From Arthrobacter sp. EM1 (lineage in GTDB: Bacteria > Actinomycetota > Actinomycetes > Actinomycetales > Micrococcaceae): DNA of 64,000 nucleotides. Shown here piece by piece: positions 16,627-27,350 of this stretch. The stretch is taken from the NCBI RefSeq assembly GCF_029964055.1, contig NZ_CP124836.1, positions 558,001 to 622,000 on the forward strand, read 5' to 3'. The position numbers and the translations under genes are program-made. The notes below the pieces were generated by a model, which saw nothing but the letters and a program-made list of their open reading frames with translations, searched no databases and had not been told where the DNA came from. Within the stretch, counting starts at the first letter, position 1; the number at the start of each line of letters is the position of its first letter.

Positions 16627-17943
16627 ATGAAACTGCGCGCTGATCAGACCGGGGAACGTGGACTTCCGATGCCGCTATGGCTGCAGGGAGCCCTCGAGTC
16701 CGCGCAGGCAGCCGTCATTTCCGCCCTGATGGTGGCCGCCCCGATTTTTGTCGTGTGGGCCACCGCGGGATTTCAGAACGGCGCCACCGACGTGCTGGCC
16801 CGCCTCTCAGGCCAGTCCTGGCTGCTTATCCACGGTGTTCCGCTACTGCTGGACACCGTTGGCATGGGCGCGACAGCCCAACCTCAGTCCGGCGTTTTGT
16901 CCCTTACCCCGCTGGGGTTGACGCTGATCCCGTTCCTGCTTGCCTGGCGCGCCGGCCGCCGGCTCGCCCGGGCCTCCTATACTGACCAGCTTTGGCAGGC
17001 GCTGCTGGGGTCCTCGCTGGTGTACGCAGGCTTTGGCCTGGCCACCGGCTTCATTTGCCGCACCGCCGACGTCGGCGTGGGCCTGTGGTCCGCCGCGCTT
17101 ATCCCGTTGATCCCGTTCGGCACCGGCATGGTGGTCGGAGCCCGCCGCGAGGCCGGTTCCTGGAGCCGGCTGATCGGCGTCGACGCCGTCGCCTGGCTCT
17201 CCCGGACCAGTCAACACTCGCGCTGGGCCGGTTCCTACCTGGGCTCCGCGGTCAAAGCCGGCTTCGTGGCGCTGACAGCCAGCCTGGCGATGTGCTGCGT
17301 CCTGCTTGCCGTTACCCTGTTTATCCACTGGAACCTCGTGATCGCGGTCTACGAGGGGCTTGAGGCCGGACCCTTCGGGGGTGCCGCCCTGACCATCGCG
17401 CAGCTCGGATTCCTGCCCAACCTGGCGGTGGTCGCGCTCGCTTGGACGTCCGGGGCGGGCGTCGCCCTTGGCATCGGCTCCCAAGCGGGGGCGCTCGGCA
17501 CCGCCGTCGGACCCCTGCCGTCGATCCCGGTGTTCGCGGCGCTGCCAGCCGGGACGCTGGACTATGCGGCGGCTGCGCTGGTGGTGCCGGTCCTCGCCGG
17601 CACGCTGGCCGGGTGGTGGTTCCTGCGCGAAGGCGAAAACCACTTTGACGAATGGCTCTCCATCAAGATCCACGCCCGCTGGTTCACGGCCACGGCTTCC
17701 ACACTGGTGCTCGGCGCGATGGTAGGCAGCATCGCCGGGCTGCTCGGTGCCGGCCTGGCCTGGCTGGCCGGGGGATCCGCCGGGATCGGACGGCTCACCG
17801 AGATTGGTCCCGACCCGCTTCGGATGGCGGTGTTCCTGGCCGTGGAGGTCGCCGTCGGCGTCGTCATCGGCTCTGCCGCGGGACCGTGGCTGGAACGCCA
17901 GCAGACGCTGCGTGAATCGGAGCTGGAGACGGCATCCCGGTAA
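16627..17943 (+). CDS. DUF6350 (PerM-like) multi-pass membrane protein
   Basis: 438 residues with roughly ten hydrophobic helices, e.g. VISALMVAAPIFVVWATAGF, LLGSSLVYAGFGLATGF and TASTLVLGAMVGSIAGLLGAG. It matches the actinobacterial DUF6350 family that lies between sucCD and purN in many genomes; the mycobacterial relative PerM has been linked to cell division. Here it precedes purN, with one small reverse gene between. Start ATG at 16627 (MKLRADQTGE); upstream in-frame codons look non-coding. Confidence 0.85.
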   Translation: MKLRADQTGERGLPMPLWLQGALESAQAAVISALMVAAPIFVVWATAGFQNGATDVLARLSGQSWLLIHGVPLLLDTVGMGATAQPQSGVLSLTPLGLTLIPFLLAWRAGRRLARASYTDQLWQALLGSSLVYAGFGLATGFICRTADVGVGLWSAALIPLIPFGTGMVVGARREAGSWSRLIGVDAVAWLSRTSQHSRWAGSYLGSAVKAGFVALTASLAMCCVLLAVTLFIHWNLVIAVYEGLEAGPFGGAALTIAQLGFLPNLAVVALAWTSGAGVALGIGSQAGALGTAVGPLPSIPVFAALPAGTLDYAAAALVVPVLAGTLAGWWFLREGENHFDEWLSIKIHARWFTATASTLVLGAMVGSIAGLLGAGLAWLAGGSAGIGRLTEIGPDPLRMAVFLAVEVAVGVVIGSAAGPWLERQQTLRESELETASR

Positions 17944-17956
17944 CCGGGCGCCGTGT

Positions 17957-18385
17957 TTAGCGGAACTGGGGCAGCGATTTTTCCAGCTGGGTCTGGCAGA
18001 TGGACGACGCGTACTGGGTGAGGGCGTGGCGGCTGCATTGCTGGTAGTCCCGGACCTGGTTGAAGAACAGCACTGAGGTCAGCAGCAGCACCACCTGGAT
18101 GGCCACGACCACCAGACCGGAAATCGTCCCGAACAGCACCAGCTTGGATTCCTTGAGCCTGGCGTAGCGGACCAGCACCATAATTCCCAGTACGGCGGCA
18201 ACGGCCGTGAGGAGTCCGCTGAGCCAGAGGTAGCTGATATCCAGCTGGTAGACGAAAAACGATCCCAGCACCGCCACGATAAAGCTCCGGAACAGCAGAT
18301 GGGTTTTTGCCTGCGCGGCTTTGGCTGCGTCGCTGAGCGGGTGCTGGCCGCCCGGGCCGGAGGCGGAGTCGTTCGGGGGATTCAT
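17957..18385 (-). CDS. Small membrane protein, unknown function
   Basis: 142 residues, three predicted membrane helices (~31-52, ~54-74, ~82-107), a disordered Pro/Gly-rich N-terminus and a C-terminal ~30-residue tail with two cysteines (QQCSRHAL, SSICQTQL) that may lie outside the membrane. I do not recognise the family. It is convergent with DUF6350 and divergent from purN. The ATG has a -10-like TAGGCT only 7 nt upstream, so its mRNA may be leaderless. Confidence 0.75.
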   Translation of the reverse strand: MNPPNDSASGPGGQHPLSDAAKAAQAKTHLLFRSFIVAVLGSFFVYQLDISYLWLSGLLTAVAAVLGIMVLVRYARLKESKLVLFGTISGLVVVAIQVVLLLTSVLFFNQVRDYQQCSRHALTQYASSICQTQLEKSLPQFR

Positions 18386-18392
18386 GTTTTCC

Positions 18393-18424
18393 AGCCTACG
18401 CGAGCGGCCCCATAAGCTAGGACC
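18393..18424. promoter_or_regulatory. Back-to-back leaderless-type promoters of purN and the small membrane gene
   Basis: Only 39 nt separate the two divergent ATGs. Plus strand: TAAGCT at 18413-18418 ends 6 nt before the purN ATG. Minus strand: TAGGCT at 18393-18398 ends 7 nt before the other ATG. Each -10 would place transcription start at or next to the start codon. No convincing -35 boxes. Confidence 0.5.
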
Positions 18425-18988
<564 letters not shown>

Positions 18989-18997
<9 letters not shown>

Positions 18998-19036
18998 CGC
19001 CCCCGCCCCCCAAGTAGCGCCCCCCCAACTAGCGCC
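18989..19036 (+). repeat. Degenerate CCCAACTAGCGCCCC units leading into palindrome
   Basis: Three units start at 18989, 19009 and 19024 (CCCAACTAGCGCCCC, CCCAAGTAGCGCCCC, CCCAACTAGCGCCCC). Their first seven bases match the tip of the palindrome that begins at 19037. The first unit encodes the last two residues and stop codon of purN. Confidence 0.75.
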
Positions 19037-19102
19037 CCCAACTGACTCGCAGCTAAGGCCGTTTTGGGCGCTCAAAACGGCCTTAGCTGCGAGTCAGTTG
19101 GG
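19037..19102. repeat. 66-bp palindrome, copy A (3' of purN)
   Basis: Perfect 30-bp inverted arms (19037-19066 and 19073-19102) around GGCGCT. Each arm begins CCCAACTGACTCGCAG, continues CTAAGGCC, then GTTTTG. The same design recurs at 20090, 46404 and 50313. No U-tract on either side. Confidence 0.95.
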
Positions 19103-19165
19103 TTCACCCGCCATGGCTTGTGGATAACCCTCCGGCGAAGTCCTCGGCTTTGCGACGATGGGTCG

Positions 19166-20098
19166 ATGAAGACACCCCGGCCGCTTCCGGCGCCGCTCGG
19201 ACTGGCGCCCTTTACACTCCAGGAGGCACTTGATGCCGGAGCCAGCCGGCGCCGGCTCAGGCATCGCTCCCTGGATGTTCCGAGCCGCGGGATCCGGCTG
19301 CCGTCAAAACCGTCCGCCGCATTGGATCTGCAGGCTCGTCCCCTCACCCTTGTGACGCAATTCTCCGCAGCATCCCATGCGACAGCCTTTCTGATCTGGG
19401 ACTTCCCGGGATTCCTGCCGGGCTCCTCTGCTCCAGGCATCCATATCTCCCGGCCGGACACGATGGCAATACCGCGGCGCAGGGGCGTGATCGGCCACGT
19501 CGGGCAGTTCTTCGACGACGAAATCACCCGGCTCGACGGCGTCCTGGTCACCACCCGGACCAGGACGTGGCTGGACTGTGCCCGAAAGATGAGCATCGAC
19601 GAACTAACAGTGGTAGCGGACCATCTGCTGCGCCATCCCCGGCCTGCCTTTGAGAACCGGTCCGCGCCTTATGCCAGTCCGGAGCAACTCGCTGAGATGC
19701 TGGACCGGCACCGGGGTACGCCCGGCATCCGCAAGGCCCGGCTCGCCTTGGAGCAGGCCAGGATCGGCGCGGACTCGGGCCCGGAGACGAGGCTTCGGCT
19801 CGCACTGGGTCGCGCTGGCCTGCCGGAGCCGACACTGAACGCGGTCACGGTCCTGGGCTCCGGTATCGTACGTGAACCGGATATGGCCTATCCGGAGCAC
19901 CGGGTTGCTGTGGAGTACGAGGGAGCCGTGCACTCAGCCGCGGCGCAGATCGTCCGGGACATCGCCAGGGAAGAGGATTTCAACGGCGCCGGTTGGATCC
20001 TGGTCCGAATCTCGAAACGGCACATGGAGAACGACGCACGCGCCGCCGTCGCCAAGGTGCTGACTGCCCTCGCCGGCCGCGGCTGGCAGCCCAACTGA
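19166..20098 (+). CDS. DUF559-type PD-(D/E)XK nuclease-like protein
   Basis: 310 residues. The N-terminal ~60 residues (FTLQEALDAGASRRRLRHRSL) look like the winged-helix AbiEi-type region common ahead of DUF559. The C-terminal ~110 residues look like a Vsr-like/DUF559 nuclease core: SGPETRLRLALGRAGLP, the acidic strand REPDMAYPEHRVAVEYEG and a terminal WILVRISK strand. Such solo proteins are frequent in Micrococcaceae and have no established role. Palindrome A ends 64 nt before the ATG and palindrome B supplies the Pro-Asn-TGA end of the gene, so it is bracketed by the repeat family. A TTGTGGATAA sequence lies 40 nt upstream. Start ATG at 19166 lacks a clear SD. Confidence 0.75.
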   Translation: MKTPRPLPAPLGLAPFTLQEALDAGASRRRLRHRSLDVPSRGIRLPSKPSAALDLQARPLTLVTQFSAASHATAFLIWDFPGFLPGSSAPGIHISRPDTMAIPRRRGVIGHVGQFFDDEITRLDGVLVTTRTRTWLDCARKMSIDELTVVADHLLRHPRPAFENRSAPYASPEQLAEMLDRHRGTPGIRKARLALEQARIGADSGPETRLRLALGRAGLPEPTLNAVTVLGSGIVREPDMAYPEHRVAVEYEGAVHSAAAQIVRDIAREEDFNGAGWILVRISKRHMENDARAAVAKVLTALAGRGWQPN

Positions 20099-20155
20099 CT
20101 CGCAGCTCAGGTCGTTTTGAGCCCCCAAAACGACCTGAGCTGCGAGTCAGTTGGG
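20090..20155. repeat. 66-bp palindrome, copy B (overlaps nuclease-like gene stop)
   Basis: Perfect 30-bp arms (20090-20119, 20126-20155) around AGCCCC. Tips are CCCAACTGACTCGCAG, the variable inner stem is CTCAGGTC, the centre GTTTTG. Bases 20090-20098 are the final CCC-AAC-TGA codons of the nuclease-like gene. It lies between convergent genes. Confidence 0.95.
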
Positions 20156-20201
20156 AACGGGGGAACGGGGGACGGAACGGGGGACGGGGGAACGGGGAGG
20201 G
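20153..20201 (+). repeat. G-rich tract, possible G-quadruplex
   Basis: Several runs of 3-5 G on the plus strand separated by AAC, AC or ACGGAAC fill the gap between palindrome B and the MFS stop codon. The spacing fits a G-quadruplex-forming sequence, and it would be C-rich on the minus-strand MFS transcript. Confidence 0.6.
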
Positions 20202-20203
20202 AG

Positions 20204-21556
20204 CTAGGCGAGCTGGCGCTGCTTCGTTTCGGGAGCGAAGAACGCCATCCACAGCACACTGAGCAGCACCAACCCGCCGGCGAGGGCGAATGACGTCGCC
20301 AGACCCAGCTCCGGCCACAGGAACGCCGCGAAAATCAGCGGACCGAACCCTGCGCCGAGCCGGGAGAACGTCGAGGCCCAGCCAAAGCCCGAGCCGCGCA
20401 GTTCGGTCGGATACAGCTCGGAAACATAGGTGTAAAGCACCGGAATGGCTACCTGGACCACAAAGCCAAAGACCAGCAGCCAGAACACGGCCGCCGTCGG
20501 GATGTCCACCACAAACGCCACGATCACCAGGGTCAGCGCGGAGAGCGGTCCGGTGATTGCCAGGATCCACTTCCGTCCCACCCGTTCCACCAGCAGCGCG
20601 GCCACCACCACACCCAGGAGCCCGACGGCGGCCATGGAGGCGGTGGTGAGGAAGGCCTTGTACTCCTCGAAGCCGGCGCCGATCAGGATCCTCGGCATCC
20701 AGGTCAGCGACAGGTAGTAGACGAGCAGGATGCTGAAGAACAGGGACCACGCCGCCGTTGTGATCTTCCAGTTGTACTGCCAGAGCGCGCGCAGTTGGGT
20801 CCAGGCGCTGCCGGCGGAGAGCCGGGGCGCGTCTTGCGCCTCGGGCAGGCTGTAGGCGCGGGGCTCGGCCCCGGTCGCGGCGACGAGGTCGTCGATCACC
20901 TTGGCGGCTTCCTCCCGGCGGCCGTTGCGGATCAGGAACAGCGGGGACTCGGGGACGCTGCGGCGGACCCAGAACACCAGCAACGCCGGAAGCACCATCA
21001 CCAGCATGGTCAGCCGCCAGTCCCCGTAAAGCGCCACCAGCCCGGCGGACACAAATCCGCACAACGCGGCCCCGATCGGCCACCAGCCGTCCATCGCGGT
21101 GAGGACCTTGCCGCGCTGTTTGCGGGGCGTGAATTCGCCCACCAGGGCATAGTCCACCGGGATGCAGCCGCCCAAACCGAAGCCGGCCAAAAACCGGAAC
21201 ACCACAAACCAAAGGAAGTCGGGGGAGAAGGCGCCGAACACCGTAAACACCGAGAAGATCAACAACGTGGCGGTGAACGCCTTTTTGCGCCCTATGGTGT
21301 CCGCGATGGTGCCCCAGACGAATGCGCCCAGGGCCATGCCGATAAGGTTCGAGGCTCCGATCCAGGCGGCCTCCCCGGGGCTCAGGGACCAGTGCTTGGA
21401 CAACAGCGGAATGAGGATGCCGTTGAGCGTGACGTCCCAGGCATCGAACATAAAGCCCAGGCCGCCGATCAGAAAGATCCGGCCCTGCACACGCCAGCGC
21501 CACGGCAGTTCCTGGACCACCTGTTCGCCGCTGGGCACAGTGGTGTATGTATTCAT
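20204..21556 (-). CDS. MFS transporter (sugar/aromatic-acid porter type)
   Basis: 450 residues, 12 predicted helices. Motifs are [13 protein letters not shown] (loop 2-3), [27 protein letters not shown] (helix 4-5 region) and [18 protein letters not shown] (second half). These are typical of MFS sugar or aromatic-acid/nicotinate porters; the substrate is unknown. Start ATG at 21556 with GGAGG upstream. Divergent from purH and convergent with the nuclease-like gene; nothing ties it to purine metabolism beyond position. Confidence 0.88.
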   Translation of the reverse strand: MNTYTTVPSGEQVVQELPWRWRVQGRIFLIGGLGFMFDAWDVTLNGILIPLLSKHWSLSPGEAAWIGASNLIGMALGAFVWGTIADTIGRKKAFTATLLIFSVFTVFGAFSPDFLWFVVFRFLAGFGLGGCIPVDYALVGEFTPRKQRGKVLTAMDGWWPIGAALCGFVSAGLVALYGDWRLTMLVMVLPALLVFWVRRSVPESPLFLIRNGRREEAAKVIDDLVAATGAEPRAYSLPEAQDAPRLSAGSAWTQLRALWQYNWKITTAAWSLFFSILLVYYLSLTWMPRILIGAGFEEYKAFLTTASMAAVGLLGVVVAALLVERVGRKWILAITGPLSALTLVIVAFVVDIPTAAVFWLLVFGFVVQVAIPVLYTYVSELYPTELRGSGFGWASTFSRLGAGFGPLIFAAFLWPELGLATSFALAGGLVLLSVLWMAFFAPETKQRQLA

Positions 21557-21705
21557 TAAAGCCTCCTGGGAAATTCTACGTGGCCCTCCGCCGCTGCGCT
21601 GCGCTTCATAACTCCGGCGCGCGGGAAGTCCCGGCGGCCCGACACGATAAACTGTGCCCATCCCCACCACCCGCGGCCCCGCCGCGATATAAGACGGAGA
21701 CTTTT

Positions 21706-23391
21706 GTGAGCTTCACGCCGCTTGACCGTGTATCCATCGACCGTGTCCCCATCCGCCGGGCCCTGATTTCGGTCTACGACAAGACCGGTCTGGAGGAGCT
21801 CGCGAGGGGCCTGCACGAAGCCGGCGTCAAGATTGTCTCCACCGGCTCCACCGCCAAAAAGATTGCCGCCGCAGGCATTCCGGTGCAGGAAGTCGAGGAA
21901 GTCACCGGCTCGCCGGAAATGCTCGACGGCCGCGTCAAGACCCTGCACCCGCGCGTGCACGGCGGCATCCTCGCCGACCGCCGCGTCCCGGCCCATATGG
22001 AGACGCTCGCGTCGTTGGACATCGAGCCGTTCGACCTGGTGGTGGTGAACCTCTACCCCTTCGTGGAAACCGTGAAGTCCGGCGCTGCGCAGGACGACGT
22101 CGTTGAGCAGATCGACATCGGGGGCCCGGCGATGGTGCGTTCGGCCGCGAAGAACCACGCCGCCGTCGCCATTGTGGTGGACCCCTCCTCGTACAACGAC
22201 GTCGTTGCTGCCGCCGCCTCCGGCGGCTTTGACCTGAAGGCCCGGCGCCGGCTCGCCGCCAAGGCCTTCGCGCACACCGCCGCCTATGACACTGCCGTGG
22301 CCGGCTGGACTGCCAGCCAGTTCCTCGACGAGGACGGCGACGGCGTCATCGATTGGCCTGCCTACGCCGGACTGGCCCTGGAACGCTCCGAGGTGCTGCG
22401 CTACGGCGAAAATCCGCACCAGCAGGCCGCCCTCTACGTGGACAAGGCCGCCCCGGCCGGCATCGCCCAGGCCGACCAGCTGCACGGCAAGGCAATGAGC
22501 TACAACAACTTCGTCGACGCTGACGCCGCCCTGCGCGCTGCGTTCGACTTCGCTGAGCCCGCCGTTGCGGTCATCAAGCATGCCAACCCCTGCGGTGTGG
22601 CTGTGGGTTCCGCCTCCGCCGCCGACCCGATTGCGGACGCGCACGCCAAGGCGCACGCCTGCGATCCGGTCTCCGCATTTGGCGGCGTGATCGCGGCCAA
22701 CCGCACCGTCACCGCCGGCATGGCGCGGACCGTCGCCGGCATCTTCACCGAGGTGGTGATTGCCCCGGGTTTCGAGGACGAAGCGGTGGAAATCCTGTCC
22801 AAGAAGAAGAATATCCGCCTCCTGGCCCTGCCCGAAGGTTACGGCCGTTACCCGACGGAGTTCCGCCAGGTTTCCGGCGGCATGCTGGTCCAGGCCACGG
22901 ACAAGGTAGACGCCGAGGGTGATGACCCGGCCAACTGGACCCTCGCCGCCGGTGACGCCGCGGATCCCGGGACGCTTGCGGACCTTGCCTTCGCCTGGAC
23001 CGCCTGCCGGGCTGCCAAATCCAATGCCATCCTGCTGGCACAGAACGGCGCCGCCGTGGGCATCGGTATGGGCCAGGTCAACCGGCTCGATTCCTGCAGG
23101 CTCGCCGTCGAGCGGGCCAACTCACTCGGCGTGAGCGTGGACTCCGAAGTTGAGGGCGCGGGCGGCGCCTCGAACGCCGACGCCACGGGTGCCCCGGAAC
23201 GTGCCCGCGGTGCCGTGGCGGCGTCGGACGCGTTTTTCCCGTTCGCAGACGGGCTCCAGATCCTGATCGATGCCGGTGTCCGTGCAGTGGTGCAGCCCGG
23301 CGGCTCGGTTCGGGACGATGAGGTCATCGCCGCGGCCAATGCGGCCGGCATCACGATGTACTTCACCGGCGCCCGGCACTTCTTCCACTAG
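21706..23391 (+). CDS. purH: Bifunctional AICAR formyltransferase/IMP cyclohydrolase
   Basis: 561 residues. The N-terminal IMP cyclohydrolase (MGS-like) domain to ~200 has [19 protein letters not shown] and [15 protein letters not shown]. The C-terminal AICAR transformylase has [13 protein letters not shown] and ends [30 protein letters not shown]. It catalyses the last two steps of IMP synthesis, using 10-formyl-THF. GTG start at 21706 with GGAGA 5 nt upstream. An Ala/Gly-rich insertion ([20 protein letters not shown]) near the C-terminus is longer than I recall for the family. No ZTP riboswitch is visible in its 149-nt leader. Confidence 0.96.
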   Translation: MSFTPLDRVSIDRVPIRRALISVYDKTGLEELARGLHEAGVKIVSTGSTAKKIAAAGIPVQEVEEVTGSPEMLDGRVKTLHPRVHGGILADRRVPAHMETLASLDIEPFDLVVVNLYPFVETVKSGAAQDDVVEQIDIGGPAMVRSAAKNHAAVAIVVDPSSYNDVVAAAASGGFDLKARRRLAAKAFAHTAAYDTAVAGWTASQFLDEDGDGVIDWPAYAGLALERSEVLRYGENPHQQAALYVDKAAPAGIAQADQLHGKAMSYNNFVDADAALRAAFDFAEPAVAVIKHANPCGVAVGSASAADPIADAHAKAHACDPVSAFGGVIAANRTVTAGMARTVAGIFTEVVIAPGFEDEAVEILSKKKNIRLLALPEGYGRYPTEFRQVSGGMLVQATDKVDAEGDDPANWTLAAGDAADPGTLADLAFAWTACRAAKSNAILLAQNGAAVGIGMGQVNRLDSCRLAVERANSLGVSVDSEVEGAGGASNADATGAPERARGAVAASDAFFPFADGLQILIDAGVRAVVQPGGSVRDDEVIAAANAAGITMYFTGARHFFH

Positions 23392-23446
23392 GGGATCGCG
23401 TTCCACTGGGGATCGCGAGCACGCTTTCTGCGGGCCCGGCTTCACC

Positions 23447-23490
23447 AAGAATGGACATGTCCTCCCTTTCCGGGGGACATGTCCATTCTT
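23447..23490. repeat. Inverted repeat 3' of purH, AAGAATGGACATGTCC arms
   Basis: 16-bp perfect arms at 23447-23462 and 23475-23490 around a 12-nt spacer; each arm itself contains the palindrome GGACATGTCC. It sits 55 nt past the purH stop and could fold in RNA as a terminator-like stem, though no U-tract follows. The arm is related to the 5193-5335 repeats. Confidence 0.8.
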
Positions 23491-23564
23491 CGCGGCACGG
23501 GCTGGGCACAATGGGATTATGTCCAGTCCTGGGCCTGTACGGCGGGCATGTCCCGCCGGCCGGA

Positions 23565-23600
23565 TCCATCGCCGCGTCCATCGCCGCGTCCATCGCCGCC
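23565..23600. repeat. 12-bp tandem repeat in the purH-protease gap
   Basis: Three units of TCCATCGCCGCG (last base changed in the third), followed by degenerate GTCCATC units to ~23620. The stretch 23392-23730 otherwise holds only the inverted repeat at 23447 and no convincing gene. Confidence 0.75.
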
Positions 23601-23730
23601 GTCCATCCTTGCGTCCATCATCAGGCCAATCCCCCGGGTTAACCAGCAACGCGGGGCCACGGCGGCCCATCCCCGCTGCTGGAGATGGACCGCGCGTGAC
23701 CCCGCGCTGGTGTGGGTGTGGCTGCTTGTC

Positions 23731-24729
23731 CTAGGAAGCGGCCGCGGTGTTGTACGCCTGCTGGATGACGGATCCCCAGTGCGGGCCGAACATGGTGGTG
23801 GAATTACTGCCGTAGCCGTAGCTGTTGACAGAGTTCTGGTAGCCGGTGGAGCTGGTCCCAATAAACCACGGGCCACCCGAGGAACCGCCGGTCATGTTGC
23901 AGGGAATGCCCTGGGTATTGAACTGCGGGTTGGAGGAGTCGTTGACGGCGGTGCCGCTGCAGCTCTTGAGGGACTCACCGTTGAAGGGAGCGGCCGCGGG
24001 GTAGCCGAATGCCTTGTAGGCCAGGCCGCGGGCAGCGCTGAACTTCACGCCCGAGGCACCGACGGCATCCGCAAGCTTCTGGCCGTTGAGGGTGTTCATC
24101 ACCGCGAAGCCGGTGTCGTACGTCATATCGCCGCCGGAGCTCCACTGTGTCGGGGCGTAGAGGGCCTTGGCCGTCCACATGCCGTAGGGTGCGGACCCGT
24201 TGAGGTAGGCCGGGACAAACGTGAACTTGGTGGCGAAGGCACCCGGGCCCTCGTTGATGCAGTGGCCGGCCGTAGAGACGGTGCTCTTGTTCGTGGCGGA
24301 GACCGAATTGCCGGAGCACACGTAGTTAGTGCCGCCGAGCGTAAAAAAGACCTTGCCGATGTGCTTGACCGGAGTTTCGCTGGCGTTCGCCTTGGTCTGG
24401 ATATCCGCCCCCTGTTTCTTCGGGGCAAGGGCCTCGATGCTACTCGGCGCTCCAGCCGCCGGGCGGTTCAGCGCGGCCTTTGACCCGGCGCCGCGCTGCA
24501 CCGCTTTTTCGGCCAGCACGTCACCGGGGACGGCGTTGCGCATCCGCTCCGCCGTCCAGTACTCCGCGCCGCCCGTTTCGAGAACGGCGTGGCTGGTGAC
24601 ACCCGACGTTTCCGTCGGTGCGTTGCCGGATGCCGGGGCTGCGCTCGCCGCGCCCGCGGCGCTCAACGCCAACAGCGCCGCTGCCGAGATGCTGAGCAGG
24701 CTGGTGGCCAGAGTCTTGGGTGTTCTCAT
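23731..24729 (-). CDS. Secreted trypsin-like (S1/V8-like) serine protease
   Basis: 332 residues. Signal peptide ~1-30 (hydrophobic LLSISAAALLALSAAGAASA, cleavage after ASA), then a ~90-residue pro-region, then a chymotrypsin-fold protease. The catalytic triad is visible as H156 in VSTAGHCI, D205 in MTYDTGFAV and S284 in GGSSGGPWF. Cysteine pairs C138/C157 and C257/C277 could form disulfides, fitting an extracellular enzyme. Start ATG with AGGAC upstream. The gene stands alone. Confidence 0.9.
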   Translation of the reverse strand: MRTPKTLATSLLSISAAALLALSAAGAASAAPASGNAPTETSGVTSHAVLETGGAEYWTAERMRNAVPGDVLAEKAVQRGAGSKAALNRPAAGAPSSIEALAPKKQGADIQTKANASETPVKHIGKVFFTLGGTNYVCSGNSVSATNKSTVSTAGHCINEGPGAFATKFTFVPAYLNGSAPYGMWTAKALYAPTQWSSGGDMTYDTGFAVMNTLNGQKLADAVGASGVKFSAARGLAYKAFGYPAAAPFNGESLKSCSGTAVNDSSNPQFNTQGIPCNMTGGSSGGPWFIGTSSTGYQNSVNSYGYGSNSTTMFGPHWGSVIQQAYNTAAAS

Positions 24730-24977
24730 GGGTGTCCTAACCGGTGGAGATCGGGACGGCCGGTGGTAGCGGCCGCGGTGATGGGAACGAAACTACGGCA
24801 CTTTGACGAACCTGTAAAGTATCTTGTCAATTTTTGTCACGACCCGGCGGGGATGTCACGGACCCGTCGGAGCACGACGCCGGTAGGTGGCAACCGTGCT
24901 CCCTCGGGTAAGTTAGGGGGTGTTGAAATGGCACAAAATTCCGGAAATACCCAGACCTTCAGGGAGACGCCCGAGCA

Positions 24978-27197
24978 ATGGCAAAGATTATCTATACCCA
25001 CACCGACGAAGCGCCGATGCTGGCAACCTATTCGTTCTTGCCGATTGTCGAAGCCTTCGCTTCGACGGCCGGTGTGGCAGTGGAGACCCGCGACATTTCG
25101 CTGGCCGGCCGCATCATCGCCGCGTTTGGCGACTACCTCACCGAAGAGCAGCGTGTCAGTGACGCCCTGGCCGAACTTGGCGCACTGGTCAAGCAGCCCG
25201 AAGCCAACATCATCAAGCTGCCCAACATCAGCGCGTCGACGCCTCAGCTGAAGGCCGCCGTCGCGGAACTCCAGGCCCAGGGTTACGCCCTCCCGGACTA
25301 CCCGGACAACCCCTCCTCGGACGACGAGACGGACGTCCGCTCCCGCTACGACAAGATCAAGGGTTCCGCCGTCAACCCGGTGCTGCGTGAAGGCAACTCG
25401 GACCGCCGCGCACCCCTCTCGGTCAAGGCCTACGCCCGCCAGAACCCGCACAGCATGGGCGCCTGGAACTCCGCGTCCAAGACCAACGTGGCTACGATGG
25501 ACGCCGATGATTTCCGCTCCACCGAGAAATCCGTGGTCATCGAGGCCGACGGAAAAGTCAAGATCCAGCTGGTCAAGGCCGACGGCACGGTCAAGGTCCT
25601 CAAGCGGGCCTTCCCCGTCCTGGCCGGCGAGGTCATCGACGGTACAGTGATGCGCGCGGCCGCCCTGGACACCTTCCTCGCGGCCCAGGTGGCACGGGCC
25701 AAGGACGAGGGTGTGCTGTTCTCCGCCCACCTCAAGGCGACCATGATGAAAATCTCGGACCCGATCATCTTCGGCCACGTTGTCACCGCTTACTTCTCGG
25801 AACTCTTTGACAGCTACGGTGCCCAGATCGCTGCCGCCGGACTGAGCCCGAACAACGGCCTGGCCTCGATCCTCAATGGCCTTGAGGACCTTCCCGAGGA
25901 GATCCGCGGCGAAGTTGAAGCGGCCATCAAGAAGGGCCTCAACGACGGGCCTGAGCTGGCCATGGTTGATTCCGACAAGGGCATCACCAACCTGCACGTG
26001 CCCTCCGACGTGATCGTGGACGCCTCCATGCCGGCCATGATCCGCAGCTCCGGCCACATGTGGGGCCGTGACGGCCAGGAGGCCGACACGCTCGCCGTCC
26101 TGCCGGACAGCAGCTACGCCGGCATTTACCAGGTGGTCATCGACGACTGCCGCGCCCACGGCGCCTTTGACCCGACCACGATGGGTACCGTCCCGAACGT
26201 CGGCTTGATGGCCCAGGCCGCAGAGGAATACGGCAGCCACGACAAGACCTTCGAGATCCAGTCCGCCGGCACCGTCCAGCTCATTGACGACGCCGGCACC
26301 GTGCTGATCGAGCACCAGGTCGCCCCGGGTGATATCTGGCGTGCCTGCCAGACCAAGGATGTGCCGATCCGTGACTGGGTCAAGCTGGCCGTCACCCGTG
26401 CACGCGCCTCGGCCATGCCGGCTATTTTCTGGCTGGATAAGAGCCGTGCCCATGACGCCCGGATGATCGCCAAGGTTGAGGAGTACCTCAAGGACTACGA
26501 CACCGAGGGCCTGCAGATCGCCATTATGACCCCGGAAGATGCCACGGCCTTTACCCTGGAACGAATCCGCAAGGGCGAAGACACCATCTCGGTGACCGGG
26601 AACGTGCTGCGCGACTACCTGACGGACCTGTTCCCGATCCTGGAACTGGGTACCAGCGCCAAGATGCTCTCAGTGGTTCCGTTGATCAACGGCGGCGGAC
26701 TGTTCGAAACCGGCGCCGGCGGGTCCGCCCCGAAGCACGTCCAGCAGCTGCTCAGCGAAAACCACCTGCGCTGGGACAGCCTGGGTGAGTTCCTGGCCCT
26801 CGCCGTCAGCTTCGAGCACCTTGCCACCTCCACGGACAACGCCCGTGCGCAGATCCTGGCCGACACCCTGGACCGCGCCACGGGGACCTTCCTGTTGGAG
26901 AACAAGTCCCCTAAGCGCAAGGCCGGCGAGCTTGATAACCGCGGCAGCCACTTCTACCTGGCCAAGTTCTGGGCCCAGGAACTGTCCCGCCAGACCGACG
27001 ACGCCGAGCTGGCCGCGGCGTTTGCCGCAGTCTCCGGGGCGCTGGACTCCGGTGAGGACACTATCATCGGCGAACTTCTGGCAGTCCAGGGTTCCCCGGT
27101 GGACCTCGGCGGCTACTACCACCCCGACGAGGCCAAGGTCACCGCAGCCATGCGGCCGTCGGCGAAGTTCAGCGACGTGCTCTCCATGCTCGGCTAG
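24978..27197 (+). CDS. icd: Monomeric NADP-dependent isocitrate dehydrogenase
   Basis: 739 residues, the size and sequence of the monomeric IDH type found in actinobacteria. Recognisable segments: [20 protein letters not shown] at the start, [14 protein letters not shown] (substrate-binding loop), [13 protein letters not shown] and [18 protein letters not shown]. It oxidatively decarboxylates isocitrate to 2-oxoglutarate with NADP in the TCA cycle. GGGAG lies ~11 nt before the ATG. A strong hairpin follows the stop. Confidence 0.97.
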   Translation: MAKIIYTHTDEAPMLATYSFLPIVEAFASTAGVAVETRDISLAGRIIAAFGDYLTEEQRVSDALAELGALVKQPEANIIKLPNISASTPQLKAAVAELQAQGYALPDYPDNPSSDDETDVRSRYDKIKGSAVNPVLREGNSDRRAPLSVKAYARQNPHSMGAWNSASKTNVATMDADDFRSTEKSVVIEADGKVKIQLVKADGTVKVLKRAFPVLAGEVIDGTVMRAAALDTFLAAQVARAKDEGVLFSAHLKATMMKISDPIIFGHVVTAYFSELFDSYGAQIAAAGLSPNNGLASILNGLEDLPEEIRGEVEAAIKKGLNDGPELAMVDSDKGITNLHVPSDVIVDASMPAMIRSSGHMWGRDGQEADTLAVLPDSSYAGIYQVVIDDCRAHGAFDPTTMGTVPNVGLMAQAAEEYGSHDKTFEIQSAGTVQLIDDAGTVLIEHQVAPGDIWRACQTKDVPIRDWVKLAVTRARASAMPAIFWLDKSRAHDARMIAKVEEYLKDYDTEGLQIAIMTPEDATAFTLERIRKGEDTISVTGNVLRDYLTDLFPILELGTSAKMLSVVPLINGGGLFETGAGGSAPKHVQQLLSENHLRWDSLGEFLALAVSFEHLATSTDNARAQILADTLDRATGTFLLENKSPKRKAGELDNRGSHFYLAKFWAQELSRQTDDAELAAAFAAVSGALDSGEDTIIGELLAVQGSPVDLGGYYHPDEAKVTAAMRPSAKFSDVLSMLG

Positions 27198-27209
27198 CAG
27201 CCGTCCGGC

Positions 27210-27258
27210 GACAGACAACGCCCCGCCTTCCGAAAGGAACGCGGGGCGTTGTGCTGTC
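27210..27258 (+). terminator. Stem-loop terminator after icd
   Basis: 12-bp perfect arms ACAACGCCCCGC (27215-27226) and complement (27241-27252), extended by GACAG/CTGTC with one bulged G, and a small inner CCTT/AAGG stem. It starts 13 nt after the icd stop. No long U-run follows, only CTGTCTCGG. Confidence 0.75.
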
Positions 27259-27265
27259 TCGGCTC

Positions 27266-27292
27266 GGGCGGCACGGGCGGCACGGGCGGCAC
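27266..27292. repeat. 9-bp tandem repeat
   Basis: Three exact GGGCGGCAC units directly after the icd terminator. Non-coding; nothing else visible in 27259-27350. Confidence 0.8.
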
Positions 27293-27350
27293 GGCCCCTA
27301 TGGTTGGACCCGCCGTCGTCCGGGCGGAGCTGACGGTCCAGTGGACTGCC

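Noticed and set aside
19037..19102. Palindromes A-D as simple rho-independent terminators
   Set aside because: Stems are far longer than usual, sequence tips are conserved, and no U-tract follows on either strand; a termination role is still possible but does not explain the conservation.
19118..19127. TTGTGGATAA as a DnaA box marking a replication function of the DUF559 block
   Set aside because: The complement TTATCCACA matches the consensus, but one 9-mer match in 64 kb is near chance and no cluster exists.
24803..24830. Opposed TTGACG (plus) and TTGACA (minus) -35 boxes between the protease and icd
   Set aside because: They face each other over the same 28 bp and neither has a -10 at proper spacing.
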